The translations under genes were made by a program, and so were the position numbers. Source: Candidatus Phosphoribacter baldrii (GTDB taxonomy: Bacteria; Actinomycetota; Actinomycetes; Actinomycetales; Dermatophilaceae). From it: DNA of 64,000 nucleotides. Where the stretch lies: assembly GCA_016704565.1 (NCBI GenBank), contig JADIZV010000002.1, positions 806,001 to 870,000 on the forward strand. The letters run 5' to 3'. This document shows, piece by piece, positions 48,001 to 59,500 of the stretch (the first letter of the stretch is position 1; each line of letters begins with the position of its first letter). The notes beneath the pieces were generated by a model. The model made no database searches. It saw only the letters and a program-made list of their open reading frames with translations, and was not told where the DNA came from.

Positions 48001-50426
48001 CGGCCTTCGGTGGCCCGGACCAACCGGTCCAGGCGGGCGCGGGCGTCGAGCGTCGTCATGTCGGCCAGCTCGTCGTGGTGGCTGAGCCGCCGGTTGAGGA
48101 TCGCGACGATCGCCGGGGCGATCTCGGGGATCCGGGCAAAGGCGCGATAGAGCCAGACGGTGGCAGCTTCCAGCGTCTTGCTGCGCGCGAGCCCGGCCAC
48201 GCCGTAGCGGGCTAGGGCCGCGCTCAGGCGCTTGCGGTAACGCTCTGGCAGGCCAGCCTGGTCGGGATCGAGCCACTGCAGGTAGGAGAGGAAGTACTCC
48301 TGGGTGTTGTCGTCGGAGATCTCTTCGGGGTTCTCGGCCTCGGTGCGCGGTCGATACAGGGCACCGAGGTCGCTGAACAGGTCAAGCAAGGCGTTTTCTG
48401 CGGCGACGAGCTCGGGGTCGCTCGCGGGCAGCTCGGCCGCGAGGGCGGCCTGGCGCTTGAGCAAACCTTTGAAACTCTCCGGGTCGAGGTCATAGCCGAG
48501 GAGGTAGTCACCCAGGTGGGCGTGGACCCAGGTCGCATTCTTGCCCTCGGGGCTGCCGTCGGAGGTCGTGAGGGCGGCGAAGTCGACGGCCGCCTCCGGT
48601 TCGGCGCCGAACCCGGTGCCGGGGCCAAGCTCGAGGTGCTTGTGTGCGGTGGCCTTGATCCGCATGAGGGGGGCGCCGCGCTCGATCTGGGTGTTGTTGG
48701 ACACCGCAAGCGAGGTCACGGTGCCGTCAAACGGCGCGGTGACGGTGGTGACCATCTTCATCGACTCGAGGACAGCGACGGGCTGGCCGGCGGTGACGTT
48801 CTGGCCGGGAGCGACGAGCAACGACGACACCAGAGCCGGCCATCCGGTGCGGACGACGACCCCGTCTTCTCGGCTGACGGTGTGTCCGACGCCGTCGAGG
48901 TCGAGGCGGAAGTCGGCTCCCTGCTCGACGGTGACGAGGCGATGCTTGCGGCCATTACAGATGATCCGGCGCTCGAAGTCGCCCAGCCGGTCGACGACGA
49001 CATCGACCGTGGCGTTGCCACGAACCCGGTAAGAGCGCGGACCGGTGCGGTCGACCCGCAGCCGGTAGTCGTGGCCACGGTAGCTCAACTGCACAAGCGA
49101 GCCGACCCGCTCCGGGCGCTCGGGTCGACCGCGGGCCGCGCTGGCGAAGAAGGCCGCGTTGACCATGGTGCTGTCCGACTCGTAGGCCTCGACAGCGGCA
49201 GCGACGACTGCGAGCGGGTCTGCGGCAGAGGTGAATCCGCCAGCGGCCAAGGTGCGGTCATACCAGCCTGCGTCCACGGGGGCGTCAGCGCCGGCGACCC
49301 GTTCCAGCACGGCCAGGTCTGCGGTGCGGTTGGTCATGCCGATCTCAAGCACGACGGTGGTGCGCTCCAGGGCGCCATGTGCGCGGTCGAGGGCTTCCTC
49401 GCGGTCACGTCCCCAGGCGGTGATCGTCGCGATGAGCGGCTCGACCCGGCCGTCGATGAGGTCGCCTTCGCGGATGCTTGAGTCGACCCGCACACCCGTT
49501 CCGACGGGCAGGGAGAGCATCTCCAGGGCGCCGCCGGACGCGGCATACTCGCGGCCGGGGTCGTGGGCGAGCAGGCGCACCTCGACCGCGTGGCCGTTGG
49601 GGGTGGGCGGCTCGGCCGGGAGGGTGCCCCCGGCGGCCAGGCGCAGCCGCAGCCCGATGAAGCTGGCTCCCGTCACTTCCTCGATGAGGGCGTGCTCGGT
49701 GCGCGCGAGGGTGTCCACGCCCAACAGCCAGAAGGACTCGCCGTCGTGCCCCAGGGCGAACTCGACGACGCCCGCCCCTCGGTATGCCGCCGCGCGCACC
49801 AGTCGGCGGGCCGCATGCGACATCGCGCCGGCGGTCGTCTCGGGCACGCGGGGCGCGGGCATCTCAGCCAGGACAGGGATGTTGCCGCGGCGGATGCTCG
49901 CGTCGCGCAGGCCAAGGGTCCAGACCGTGCCGGCCGAGTCGGCCAAGACGTCAATTTCGATCCGGCGCCAGTCGGCCGCGGTGAGATGGTCGGGCAGCGC
50001 CGAGAGGCCGGCCTCACGCCCGAGGGCGGCCAGTCGTGCCGGGTCGGCGAGGTCGCGGATGGTCTGGGCGGAAGGCCCGACAACACTGACCCCGGCAGCC
50101 TCAAGCTGGGCGACCAGCTCGGCTCGGTCCAGGCACGGTGTGTGGCCGATCCAGGCGGTGTCCGCCCGTGCGGCGAGCACCTGGGCGACAACCCGATCGG
50201 GCGGGATGGGCGTGAACGCGTCGGCCTCTTCGGCCGACGGCGGCGGTGTGACGAGCTCATCCGCCTCGCGAGCGAACCAGGCCCGCTCGCTGCTCTGCTC
50301 CGTGACGACGATCGAGGTGATCGGTGAGATGTCACCACCGCGACGGTTGAGGTTGCCGACGGCAGCGAGGACACGGACGACGGGCTCACCTCGGTCGATG
50401 ATCGCCAGGCGGGAGATGTCGTTCAC
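45021..50426 (-). CDS. Giant acyl-CoA carboxylase: degenerate biotin carboxylase, BCCP and carboxyltransferase in one chain
   Basis: 1801 residues from GTG at 50426, after GGAG with 6 nt spacing. The order is that of eukaryotic-type acetyl-CoA carboxylase. Residues 1 to about 450 resemble biotin carboxylase (VSVVGPSAQTIRDLADPARLAALG, IEIDVLADSAG, YRGAGVVEFALG, GHAVEVRLLAHDP) but lack the Gly-rich ATP loop, and the EMNTRIQVEH catalytic segment reads GVDTLARTEH. The biotinyl domain has LESMKM with K557. A central helical domain leads to carboxyltransferase halves (GINVGGQPYWNAESTMLM, NFGIGGYDRVMGLNGQGQYW, PLVVMANLSGFDGSPESMRKW, KGPIVFIVVSRYHGGAFVVFSKAL). A partner subunit probably has to carboxylate the biotin. 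Product: likely an extender acyl-CoA for the adjacent synthase. Confidence 0.85.
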   Translation of the reverse strand: MNDISRLAIIDRGEPVVRVLAAVGNLNRRGGDISPITSIVVTEQSSERAWFAREADELVTPPPSAEEADAFTPIPPDRVVAQVLAARADTAWIGHTPCLDRAELVAQLEAAGVSVVGPSAQTIRDLADPARLAALGREAGLSALPDHLTAADWRRIEIDVLADSAGTVWTLGLRDASIRRGNIPVLAEMPAPRVPETTAGAMSHAARRLVRAAAYRGAGVVEFALGHDGESFWLLGVDTLARTEHALIEEVTGASFIGLRLRLAAGGTLPAEPPTPNGHAVEVRLLAHDPGREYAASGGALEMLSLPVGTGVRVDSSIREGDLIDGRVEPLIATITAWGRDREEALDRAHGALERTTVVLEIGMTNRTADLAVLERVAGADAPVDAGWYDRTLAAGGFTSAADPLAVVAAAVEAYESDSTMVNAAFFASAARGRPERPERVGSLVQLSYRGHDYRLRVDRTGPRSYRVRGNATVDVVVDRLGDFERRIICNGRKHRLVTVEQGADFRLDLDGVGHTVSREDGVVVRTGWPALVSSLLVAPGQNVTAGQPVAVLESMKMVTTVTAPFDGTVTSLAVSNNTQIERGAPLMRIKATAHKHLELGPGTGFGAEPEAAVDFAALTTSDGSPEGKNATWVHAHLGDYLLGYDLDPESFKGLLKRQAALAAELPASDPELVAAENALLDLFSDLGALYRPRTEAENPEEISDDNTQEYFLSYLQWLDPDQAGLPERYRKRLSAALARYGVAGLARSKTLEAATVWLYRAFARIPEIAPAIVAILNRRLSHHDELADMTTLDARARLDRLVRATEGRQQNVADLARDILFHFFEEPEMLAAAAQMQAQVRADLVALRDLPTGPERTAKIDALVAAPHPVRIDLLDAWLQTDADAAGTAYRDVVLEVYARRFYRIRDLHDFTTQSVGGFRISQADYEHSGMPVRLVNSYLPLEQLPSFADAMRGHLSAVPVEKEVVIDLVVWQNGPLAEGDALTEQALGVLERCTFGRTLHRLDLTITGKVGDSQGRTTAHVTFRQQPDGTFVEDGLYRNLHPMLAKRLDLWRLSNFALERLPSPEDVYLFFGVAHENPKDRRLFAVAEVRDLVAVRDDQTGAQTYPRLGRIGLQALAAMRTALSHYPPRERPTANRLVINVRPTWEIPADEWPALAANYLPLAKGAGLEKVVMHLRMPVPSEDGGTTLVEKVMTVDGIGRTGTTIRLGDPGEHPIRPLTRYAQKVLTAERFGAPYPYEIVHMLTPAEGEPSPFPRGHFQELDLDSDGETLVPVDRAPAGNSAHLVVGLLTTYTDLVPEGMTRVAMLSDPTQGLGNLAEPECRRINASLKLAAERKIPVEWYACSSGALIAMDSGTENMDFIALTLRRIIEFTQGGGEINIIVTGINVGGQPYWNAESTMLMHTKGILIMTPASTMVLTGKQALDFSGAVSAEDNFGIGGYDRVMGLNGQGQYWAPSFQDACRLLLDHYDYTYVVPGERFPRRHETSDPRERDVRESVHEQVPGTRFTTVAEVFDFATNPDRKQPFDMRSVMRSVSDTDCQPLERWMHWQDGENSIVWDVTVGGIPVCMLGLSSRSLPRKGFVPADGPPAWTSGTLFPQASRKTARAINATSGNRPLVVMANLSGFDGSPESMRKWQLEYGAEIGRAITNFKGPIVFIVVSRYHGGAFVVFSKALTENMEIAAIEGSYASVIGGAPAAATVFARDVKIRTDKDPRVLEAQAAAAAAKGPEAGRLRAKAAAVAAAVRSEKLGEVADEFDSIHTIERALRMGSVDRIIKAEELRPYVIDALERGMAKFAAKA

Positions 50427-50504
50427 GCAGGTCTCCGATCGATGAAGTTTGTTGCTCAAGCCGGTCGAACCGAAATGGCGAATGCGGTGGTGCGGGGTGG
50501 AGAA

Positions 50505-50547
50505 CGGGTCGCGCTCGCGAGGCCATGTGCCTCGCGAGCGCGACCCG
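50505..50547 (-). terminator. Very strong hairpin between megasynthase and carboxylase
   Basis: A perfect 18-bp stem, 50505-50522 with 50530-50547, closing a 7-nt loop (CCATGTG). It lies 31 nt after the megasynthase stop, so it should end or attenuate transcription before the carboxylase gene. Confidence 0.75.
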
Positions 50548-50577
50548 CCCCACCTGTTGTCTAGCCGCCTAGCATGC

Positions 50578-53500
50578 CTAGCTGTTGGTGCCGAAGGTCG
50601 CCGTGAGGGCGCCCATGACCGCGTCGGGGATCGGCGCCGGGAGCACGATGCTCTCGTAGCCATCCATCCGCACGACCACGGACCCTCGGCCGTCGATGAC
50701 GGCGCAGTCGAACTTACTCTCGCCAGCCGGGCGTGCCAAGGCATAGAGCGGTCCGTCGACGGTCGCCGGGTCGCGCAGCACCCGCAGGCGACCGACGCGG
50801 GTCGGCAGCGCCATCTGGTGTGCGGTGCCCGCTTCCCACAGGCCGGCGGTCTGGAAGCACAGCTCGGCCAGTCGCGGTGCGATGGCCAGCGGGGCGTCCG
50901 CCGGGACGTGGTTGTCGGGGATCGGCGCGGCCATCCGGGTCATCGAACCGTCACCCTTGCGCCACGCCTCACCGACAACCTGGTAGGCCGGTCCGTGGAA
51001 GTAGAAGGCGTAGACGTTGTCGTTGTCTAGGGGAGTGCCCTCGACTTTCGTCTTGACCTTCTCGACCTCCTCGGCGACCGGTTCAGTCGTGAGGCGCACG
51101 GTGCCGGTGAAGTGGGTCGTCTTCGTGGGCGTGGCCTGGCCGGGCAGGGCCCGCTCGGCGGTGAGCGTGCACCGGACCAGCAGGTCGGTGCCCTCGGGTG
51201 CCGGGACGGCCTGGGCCGTGATCGTCAGCGTCCGCGGCTCGTCCCGGAAGAACTTCACCGGGGCCAGGAACGAGACGTCCTCGACCGATCCGACGCGGTA
51301 ACCATCCGGGGCCAGCATCGCGGCCGCCTCGGCGAAGGACTCCATCCCCATGACGCCCGGGAGGACGGGGGTGCCGTCGATCCGGTGGTCGTAGAGGAAG
51401 GCCTGCTCCTTCGGGTCGAGGGTGGTCGTAACGACCAGACCGCTGTGGACGCTCGCCGACACGGTCCCGACCATCGGGCCGTGCGGGCCGACACCGGCGA
51501 GGGCGGCCGGGTCTGCGCCGCCGGTCTCGTGGTATTCGGCCGCCATCATCCCGAGGACACCCGCGACGACAACCTCGCCGCTGTATGCCGTGCTCGTCAC
51601 CTCACGCCGGATCCACGCGACCCCGGCGTCCGGTGGCAGCATCTGCACGCCGGCCATCTCCATGATCTTGGGGATGGAGCCACGGGTGGCCATGCCGATC
51701 CCGCCCCACGCGGTCCAGTCCAGGGCCAGGCCCCGGGTCTGCGGCCGGGTGTGCCGGAAGGACGAGAGCACCTTGCACAGCAGGTCGTTCGCCGCGCTGT
51801 AGTCGGTCTGACCCTGGTTGCCGAAGCGTCCGGCGACCGAGGAGAACGCGACGACGGCACCGACCGGCATACTGCGCGCGCCGGACCACACGTTGAACCA
51901 CCCGGTGGTCTTGACGTCGAAGACGAGGTCGTATTCGCGCGGCTCCTTCTGCGGCAGATTGCGGCTGATCTCCAGCCCGGCTGCGTGCAGGAGGACGTCG
52001 ATCTTGCCGCTGCGCTGCGCGACATCGGCCATGACCGCCGCGACCGCCTCGGTGTTGGTGAGGTCGACCGAGTGGTAGTGGACCACACCACCGGCGGCTT
52101 CGACGGCCTGGATGGCCGTCAGCGCCGCAGCGAGCCGCTCGATCCGGGCGAGCTCCTTGTCGATGGCGACCGGGGTCGGGCGCTCACCGGCAGCCTTCAT
52201 CCGCGCGGCGAGGGTGGCCTTGAGGCCGTCCTTGTCGGTGCGGAAGGCGGCCAGGTCGGCGTCCGCTGCGTCCGGCGTTGGGGTGAGGTCCAGCAGGTGG
52301 AAGGTCCCACCGCCGGCACCCTTGGCCAAGTCGGCCGTGATGGCCGAGACGATCGAGCCAGCCGCACCGGTGACGACGAAGACCGACTCGGGGGTGAGCG
52401 GCATACCGCCCTCACCGTCGGGAGATCCGTCGGCGCCCAAGGCCGGGAAGGCGACCTCGCTGAAGCCGACGCCCCAGCGCTGGCCCTCGAGCCGACCGAC
52501 TTCGACGGCACCGGGGTCGCGCAGCGTCTCTTCGAGCAGGACGTCGGCGATCGCGGCGGTCTTGCGGCTGACGGGGAAGTCGACCGCCTTGACCAACGCC
52601 TCGGGACGTTCCTTCTTGTAGGACTTGGTGAACCCGGTCACCGCGCCACCCATGGGAGCCACGGCGCCAGGGGCGTCGTAGCCGTGCCGCCCGCCGAGGC
52701 GGGTCGCCGACACGAGGAACGGACCGTCATCCCACATCCGACGCATCGTCGTGTAGAGCCGCTTGACCCGCCGACGCAGGCACTCGGTCCAGTAGCCCAG
52801 GTCGAGGTCGTCGTGGCTGCCCTCGTCGTCGAGCGCGGGGAGCCAGTAGACGCCCGCGATCGGGCCTTCGGCCAGCCAGGTGTCCAGCTGGGCCGACAGG
52901 TCCTCGGTCGAGATGCCAACCGGCAGGACGAGCGCGGTCGCGCCCGCCTTGGCCAGCCGCTTGACCAGGGCCTCGCCGACGCCACCCTCGTCGAGCATGA
53001 CGACGACCCGGGCACCTTCGAGCACCACACCGGTCTCGACGCTCTGAGCCAGTCCCGGTCGCAACATGGCGATCGGGATCCGCCGCGGGAGCGCGTCGAT
53101 GGCCGAGAGGCTTCCTTGAATGACTGCCGGTGCCGGTGCTGCTGCCGGTGCCGCAGGCGCTGCCGTCGCGGCCGGAGCCGCTTCGGCGACGGGAGCGGCC
53201 GACGCGGCGGTCGGCTCGGGCAGACCGGCCTTGCCACGGATCCACCCGGCGACCAGCTTGATCGTCGGGAAGTCGCGCAGCTTGAGGCTGTCGTCCCGCT
53301 CGACGCCGTAGTGCTCACGCACGGCGGCGAACACCTCGGCCTGCTTGACGGTGTCGACGCCGAGGTCGGCTTCCAGGTCCAGTTCGGGGTCGAGCAGGTC
53401 GGCCGGGTAGCCGGTCAGCTGGGCGACGATGTCGATGACCTTCTGGGTGACCTCGTCGGTCGCCGGGGCTGCCGAGTCGGGCTCGGCCGCCGGTGCCGCG

Positions 53501-56500
53501 GGGGCGGCCACGACCGGCGCGTATGCCGCGGGGGCAGCAACGGGGGCCGGAGCGGGAGCAGCCGGTGCCGCAGCGGCAGTCGGTTCGGGGATGCCAGCCT
53601 TGCCGCGGATCCACCCGGCGACGTGCTTGATCGTCGGGAAGTCGCGCAGCTTCATCGTGTCGTCGCGCTCGACGTTGTAGTGGCCGCGGACTGCCGCGAA
53701 CACTTCGGCCTGCTTGACCGTGTCGACGCCGAGGTCGGCCTCCAGGTCCAGGTCGGGGTCGAGCAGGTCGGCCGGGTAGCCGGTCAGCTCGGCGACGATG
53801 TCGATGACCTTCTGGGTCACCTCGTCGGTCCCCGCGGGGGCTGACGCGGCGACGGGAGCCGGTGCGGCGTATGCCGTGGCGACCGGAGCCGGGGCCGCTG
53901 CTGCGACCGGAGCGGCGGACGGCTCAGGCAGGCCGGCCTTCCCGCGGATCCACCCGGCGACGTGCTTGATCGTCGGGAAGTCGCGCAGCTTCATCGTGTC
54001 GTCGCGCTCGACGTTGTAGTGGCCGCGGACTGCCGCGAAGACTTCGGCTTGTTTGACGGTGTCGACGCCGAGGTCGGCCTCCAGGTCCAGGTCGGGGTCG
54101 AGCAGGTCGGCCGGGTAGCCGGTCAGCTCGGCGACGATCTCGATGACCTTGGCGACGACCGGGTCGGCAGCCGGAGCCGCCGGGGTGGCGACCGGGGCCG
54201 AGACCACGGCAGCCACCGGTGCCGCAGCGACCGGAGCGGCCGCAACCGGCTCGGGGAGCCCGGCCTTGCCGCGCACCCAGCCCGCGACGTGGCGCAGGGT
54301 GGGGAAGTCACGCAGCTTCATCGTGTCGTCGCGCTCGACGCCATAGTGCGTGCGCACCGCGGCGAAGACCTCAGCCTGTTTGACAGTGTCGACGCCGAGG
54401 TCGGCCTCAAGGTCGAGGTCGGGGTCGAGCAGGTCGGCCGGATAGCCGGTCAGCCCGGCCACGATCTCGGTCACCTTCTCAATGACCGGGTCGCTCACCG
54501 CCGCGCTCACCGCAGGGGCCGAGACGTATGCCGCGGGCTCGGCTGCCGGGGCGGCCGCCGGTGCCGGAGCAGCCGGAGCGGCCGCAACCGGCTCGGGGAG
54601 CCCGGCCTTGCCGCGCACCCAGCCGGCGACGTGGCGCAGGGTGGGGAAGTCGCGCAGCTTCATCGTGTCGTCGCGCTCGACCTGGTAGTGCTCACGCACT
54701 GCCGCGAACACTTCGGCCTGCTTGACGGTGTCGACGCCGAGGTCGGCTTCCAGGTCCAGGTCGGGGTCGAGCAGGTCGGCCGGGTAGCCGGTCAGACCCG
54801 CGACGATGCTCGTCACCGTGTCCAGGACGGGGTCGAGCATGACTGCGGGAGCCGCCGGAGCCGCAGCAGCCACTGGGGCTGCCGCCACGGGCGCGGCAAC
54901 GGGCGCCGCGGCCGTGGGCTCGGGGAGCCCGGCCTTGCCGCGCACCCAGCCCGCGACGTGGCGCAGGGTGGGGAAGTCGCGCAACTTCATCGTGTCGTCG
55001 CGCTCGACCTGGTAGTGCTCACGCACTGCCGCGAACACTTCGGCCTGCTTGACGGTGTCGACGCCGAGGTCGGCTTCCAGGTCCAGGTCGGGGTCGAGCA
55101 GGTCGGCCGGGTAGCCGGTCAGCCCGGACACGATCTCGGTCACGGTGTCTAGGACCGGGTCGACGATAACCGCCGGAGCCGCCGGAGCCGCCGGAGCGGG
55201 AGCCGGAGCCGGAGCCGGAGCCGGAGCGACCACCGCGGGCACGGGGACGAACGCGGCCGGGGCCGCGGGCGCTGCGGGTGCGGCCGCAACCGGAGCCGGG
55301 GCGGCGGTGCCGGCCACGCCGGAGCGGGTCATCGCGGCATACGGGACGGGCACGGCGGTCGTGGAGACGACGGCGACGGCCGGGGCACCGGTGTCGACGA
55401 TCCGCAGACGGCGGTGGTCGACCTCAAGCTGGGTGCCGGAGCGGCCGGCGAGTGAGTCCAGCCACCGCTGCCACGCCGCCTGGTCGACGATCCGGTAGGC
55501 GTAGCCGAGCTCCTTGGGGGAGCGGCGGATGCCGTCGGGCATCGGCACGTAGCGCAGCAGCGCCATCGCGACCTGCGAACCGAAACCGGCCGCGAGGCGC
55601 AGGGCGTACTGCACCGGATAGGACCCGCCGCGCGACAGGTTGAGCGCGCCGAGGTCGGGGTCGGGCTCCTTGTAGTTGGGCACCGGCGGGACGAGGCCGG
55701 TCTCCAGAGCCTTGACCGCCACAACGTCTTCGACGCCGGCACCCATCGCGTGCCCGGTGAAGCCCTTGGTGTTGGTGATGACGATCTTGTCGGCATCGGC
55801 ACCGAAGGCCGCGCGCAGGGCGTTGATCTCGGCTGCGGCGCTGCCGCCACGGGCCGGGGTATAGGTCTCGTGCGACATGAACATCAGCGACGGCGCGATC
55901 GTGTGGCGGTCGATTCCCCAGCGCTCGGCCTCGGAGACGACGGTCTCCATGACCCCGCTGATGTGGTCGATGTCCAACCGGGTGCCGTGGAAGGCGCTGT
56001 TGGCGATGACCGAACCGAGCAACTGCGCGATCGGCTGGATGCCGCGCTCACGAGCGGCCTCGGCCGACTCGACGATGAGAGCGGCCGAGCCGGCGCCGAT
56101 GATCATCCCGTGCCGACGCCGATCGAAGGGCGTCGCCGCGTCCTCGACGCGGGCGTCGGTGGCCGCCGCGCCGGAGGCGAGGAAGCCGCTGCCGACCCAC
56201 GGCATGAGCTGCTCGCCGGTGGCGTCGTCGGCGGAGATGACGATGACCCGACGGCACCGCCCGGAGCGGATCCAGTCCTCGGCGATCGAGACGGCCTGGG
56301 TGGTGCTCGCGCAGGCCGCGTTGACCTGGGTGTTCGGGCCGCGGGCACCGATGATCTCGGCGAACTGCGAGTGGCCCATCGACAGGACGCGGAAGAGGAA
56401 GCGCCGGTCGAAGTCGAACGGGTTCTCCTCGATCTCGCGCTTGAGTTGAGCGATGAGGGCGTCGATCTCGGCACAGACCGGCTCGCTGCCGTTCAGTTGG

Positions 56501-59500
56501 GTGCGCACACCCTCCAGGGCAAGCAGGTGCTCGCGCCGGGCGCGGTCCTCGGTGTAATGAGTCACCTGCTCGATGAGGTTGTGGTAGCCCGGGAACGCCG
56601 AGGCGAAGATGATGCCGGTGTCGTCGCGCATCGCGTCGGGAAGGCCCCAACGGTCGGGCAGCTGCGAGCCGATCGTCGTCTTCTTGTAGTGCATGACCAG
56701 CGGGATACCCGCGTCACGAAGGGCGTCGAAGCCGGCACCCAGGGCCAGCCGGGTCGTCGTGTCGAGGGCGGCGTCGCGGCCGGCGTCGATGCCATACTGC
56801 GCGACGACGTCCAGCGGCGCGCGCTGGCCGGCGAGCTTGACGACATCGGACTCGTTGTCGATGACCTGGAAGCTGCCCGAGCCGGTCGTGGCGTCCTTGA
56901 CCAGACGGGTGACCCGCATCCGGGACATCTTCGTGAGCAGGGTCTGGGGCAGCGAGGTGATGAACTGCTGGCCAGCCAGGATCCGCTCGATGTTGGTGTC
57001 GTCGAACACCGGGGTGACACCCGGGAGCCCGAGTCCAGCGCCGGTGATGACGACCGGCTCCTGCGCGGGAGCGCTCGGCGCACCACCCGAGGCGGCCGGG
57101 GCCGCTGCCGGGTATGCCGTGTCGCCACCGGAGGTGCCGCCGCCCGGGAAACCGTAGAGCTTCATGCCCTGCTCCAGGACGCCAGCGAACAGCTTGCCGA
57201 GCTCGGTGATGACCGAGTCGGACGGTGCGCCACCCGCAGCGGCAACTGGGGCCACCGCGGCGACGGGGGCTGCCACAGCGGCCGGAGCCGCGGCGGGGGC
57301 CGCCGGAGCGGGAGCGGCCGGAGCGGCCGGGCGAAGACCCAGCCCCGCGGCATACAGGCCGCACAGGGCCTGGTTGAACGCGGCGGTGTCGTCGATCTTC
57401 GGGTGGTTGGTGAACAAGGCGAGCACGTCGTCGTGCTTGCTGCCCAGGACGTCCTCGACGAAGCCGTGCAGGGCCTTCTTGGGGCCGACCTCGACGAAGA
57501 CGCGAGCGCCGGCGGCATACAGGGTCTGCAGGCCCTTGACGAACTGGACAGGTGAGGCGATCTGCTTGCCGGTGTAGTCGAGCATCGTCTCGGTCGTGGC
57601 GTCGGCCGGGTAGAACTCGCCAGTGACGTTGGCGACGATCGGCAGCTTGGGGCCGACCAGGTTGAGCCGACGCAGGGCGTTGACGAACGGCACCGAGGCG
57701 GGGGCGACGATCGAGGTGTGGAAGGCGTGGCTCACCGGGATCCGCACCGCATTGATGCCCTTGGCCGCGAAGGTCTCGATGATCTTCTCGACGGCCTTGG
57801 TGGCTCCGCCGACGACGGCCTGGTTGTAGGAGTTGATGTTGGCGACGACCGCGTAACCGCTCGCCGCATCGACGGTCCGCTGGATCTCGTCCAACGGGCC
57901 GAACACGGCGGCCATCGCGCCGTTGTCCTCCACCGACACCTTGGCCATCTCGCGGCCGCGGGCGCTGACCGCCTCCATGGCGGCTTCGAGGGTGAGCGAA
58001 CCGGCGGCGACGAGCGCGCCGTATTCACCGAGGCTGTGCCCCATGACCATGTCCGGCGCGATCCCGTATGCCGCGAGCAGCCGGGTGAGCGACAGGTCGG
58101 TCGCGAGGACGGCCGGCTGGGTGATCTCCGTCTGCATGAGCTGCTTGTTGGCGGCCTTGACCGCCTTCTCGTCGTCACCGTCGACGTAGATGAACGACGT
58201 GAGCGGACGGCCCAGCAGCGGGGTCATGACCCGGTCGGCCTCGTCGAAGGTCGCCTTGACGATCGGCTCGGAGTTGAGGTCCTTGAGCATGTTGACGTAC
58301 TGGCTGCCCTGGCCGGTGTAGAGGAAGGCCAGCTTGGGAGCCGGGCCGCGGCCGAGGAACACGCCCTGCTGACGCAGCATCTTGAAGATGGCCGGGTTGC
58401 CCGAGGACAGGCCCTTAGCGAGCTTGTCGAGCTTGCCGGCCAGGTCCTTGGCATCGGCGTAGTCGACGGCCACGCGGACGGCGGCGTCGGCCAAGGCCGG
58501 GTTGGGGGCGGCCGGTGCGGGGGCCTTGCCGGCTTTGGCGTCGGCCAGCGCGGCTTGGACCTGGGTGAGGACGTCGGCGTCGCTCGCGCCACCGAGGACC
58601 AAGGCGCCGCGCAGCGGGGTCTTGGGCGGGCCAGCGGGCACGGAGGCGGTCACGCCCGCGGAGGGTGCGGCGGCGGCATACGTCGCGCCGTTGCCCTGGG
58701 GCACCTCGGCGGAGGCAAACACCTTCGGGCGCGGCTTGTGCCGGCCGGGGATGTGCTCTTCGACGACGACGTGGAAGTTGGTGCCGCCGAAGCCGAACGC
58801 GGACACGCCACCACGGCGGATCCCGTCAGGGCCGGTGTTGTCCCACGGGCGCAGGGTCGTGTTGACCTTGCACGGGTGACGGTCCCAGTCGACGTTCTCG
58901 TTGGGGTTGACGAAGTTGAGCGAGGGGGTCAGCACCTTCTCGTGCAACGACTTGACCATCTTGAACAGGCCAGCGGTGCCCGCGGCGGCCTTGAGGTGGC
59001 CGATGTTGGACTTCACCGAGCCGAGGGCGATGCTGCCGGGCTTGGCTCCGGCCGCTCCGAAGATGGCCATGACACTCTCAAGCTCGGAGGCGTCGCCGAC
59101 CCGGGTCGACGTGCCGTGGGCCTCGATGGCGGTCGCAGTGGCGGGGTCGGCACCGGCTCGCTCCCAGGCGCGGGCCACGGCGAGCTTCTGGCCGACCGGG
59201 TTGGGGGCGGTGATGCCCTTGCCCTTGCCGTCGGACGAGCCGCCGATGCCCAGGATCGTCGCGTAGATCTTGTCGCCGTCGCGCTCGGCGTCCTCCAACC
59301 GCTTCAGGACGAACAGCGCTGCGCCCTCGCCCATGACGAAGCCGTCTGCGCCCGCGTCGAACGGCCGGGTGCCCGAGGCCGACAGGGCACCGATCTTGCA
59401 GAACTTCACGAACGCGTCGACACCCATGTTGCGGTCGACGCCACCGGTGATGACCGCGTCGTACTGGTGGTCGTTGAGGCCGAGGATCGCCGAGTTGAAG

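Noticed and set aside
51112..53844. A 910-codon plus-strand frame opposite the megasynthase
   Set aside because: Antisense shadow: codon positions mirror the minus-strand gene, no recognisable domain, Arg/Gly/Val bias expected from the complement of GC-rich coding DNA.
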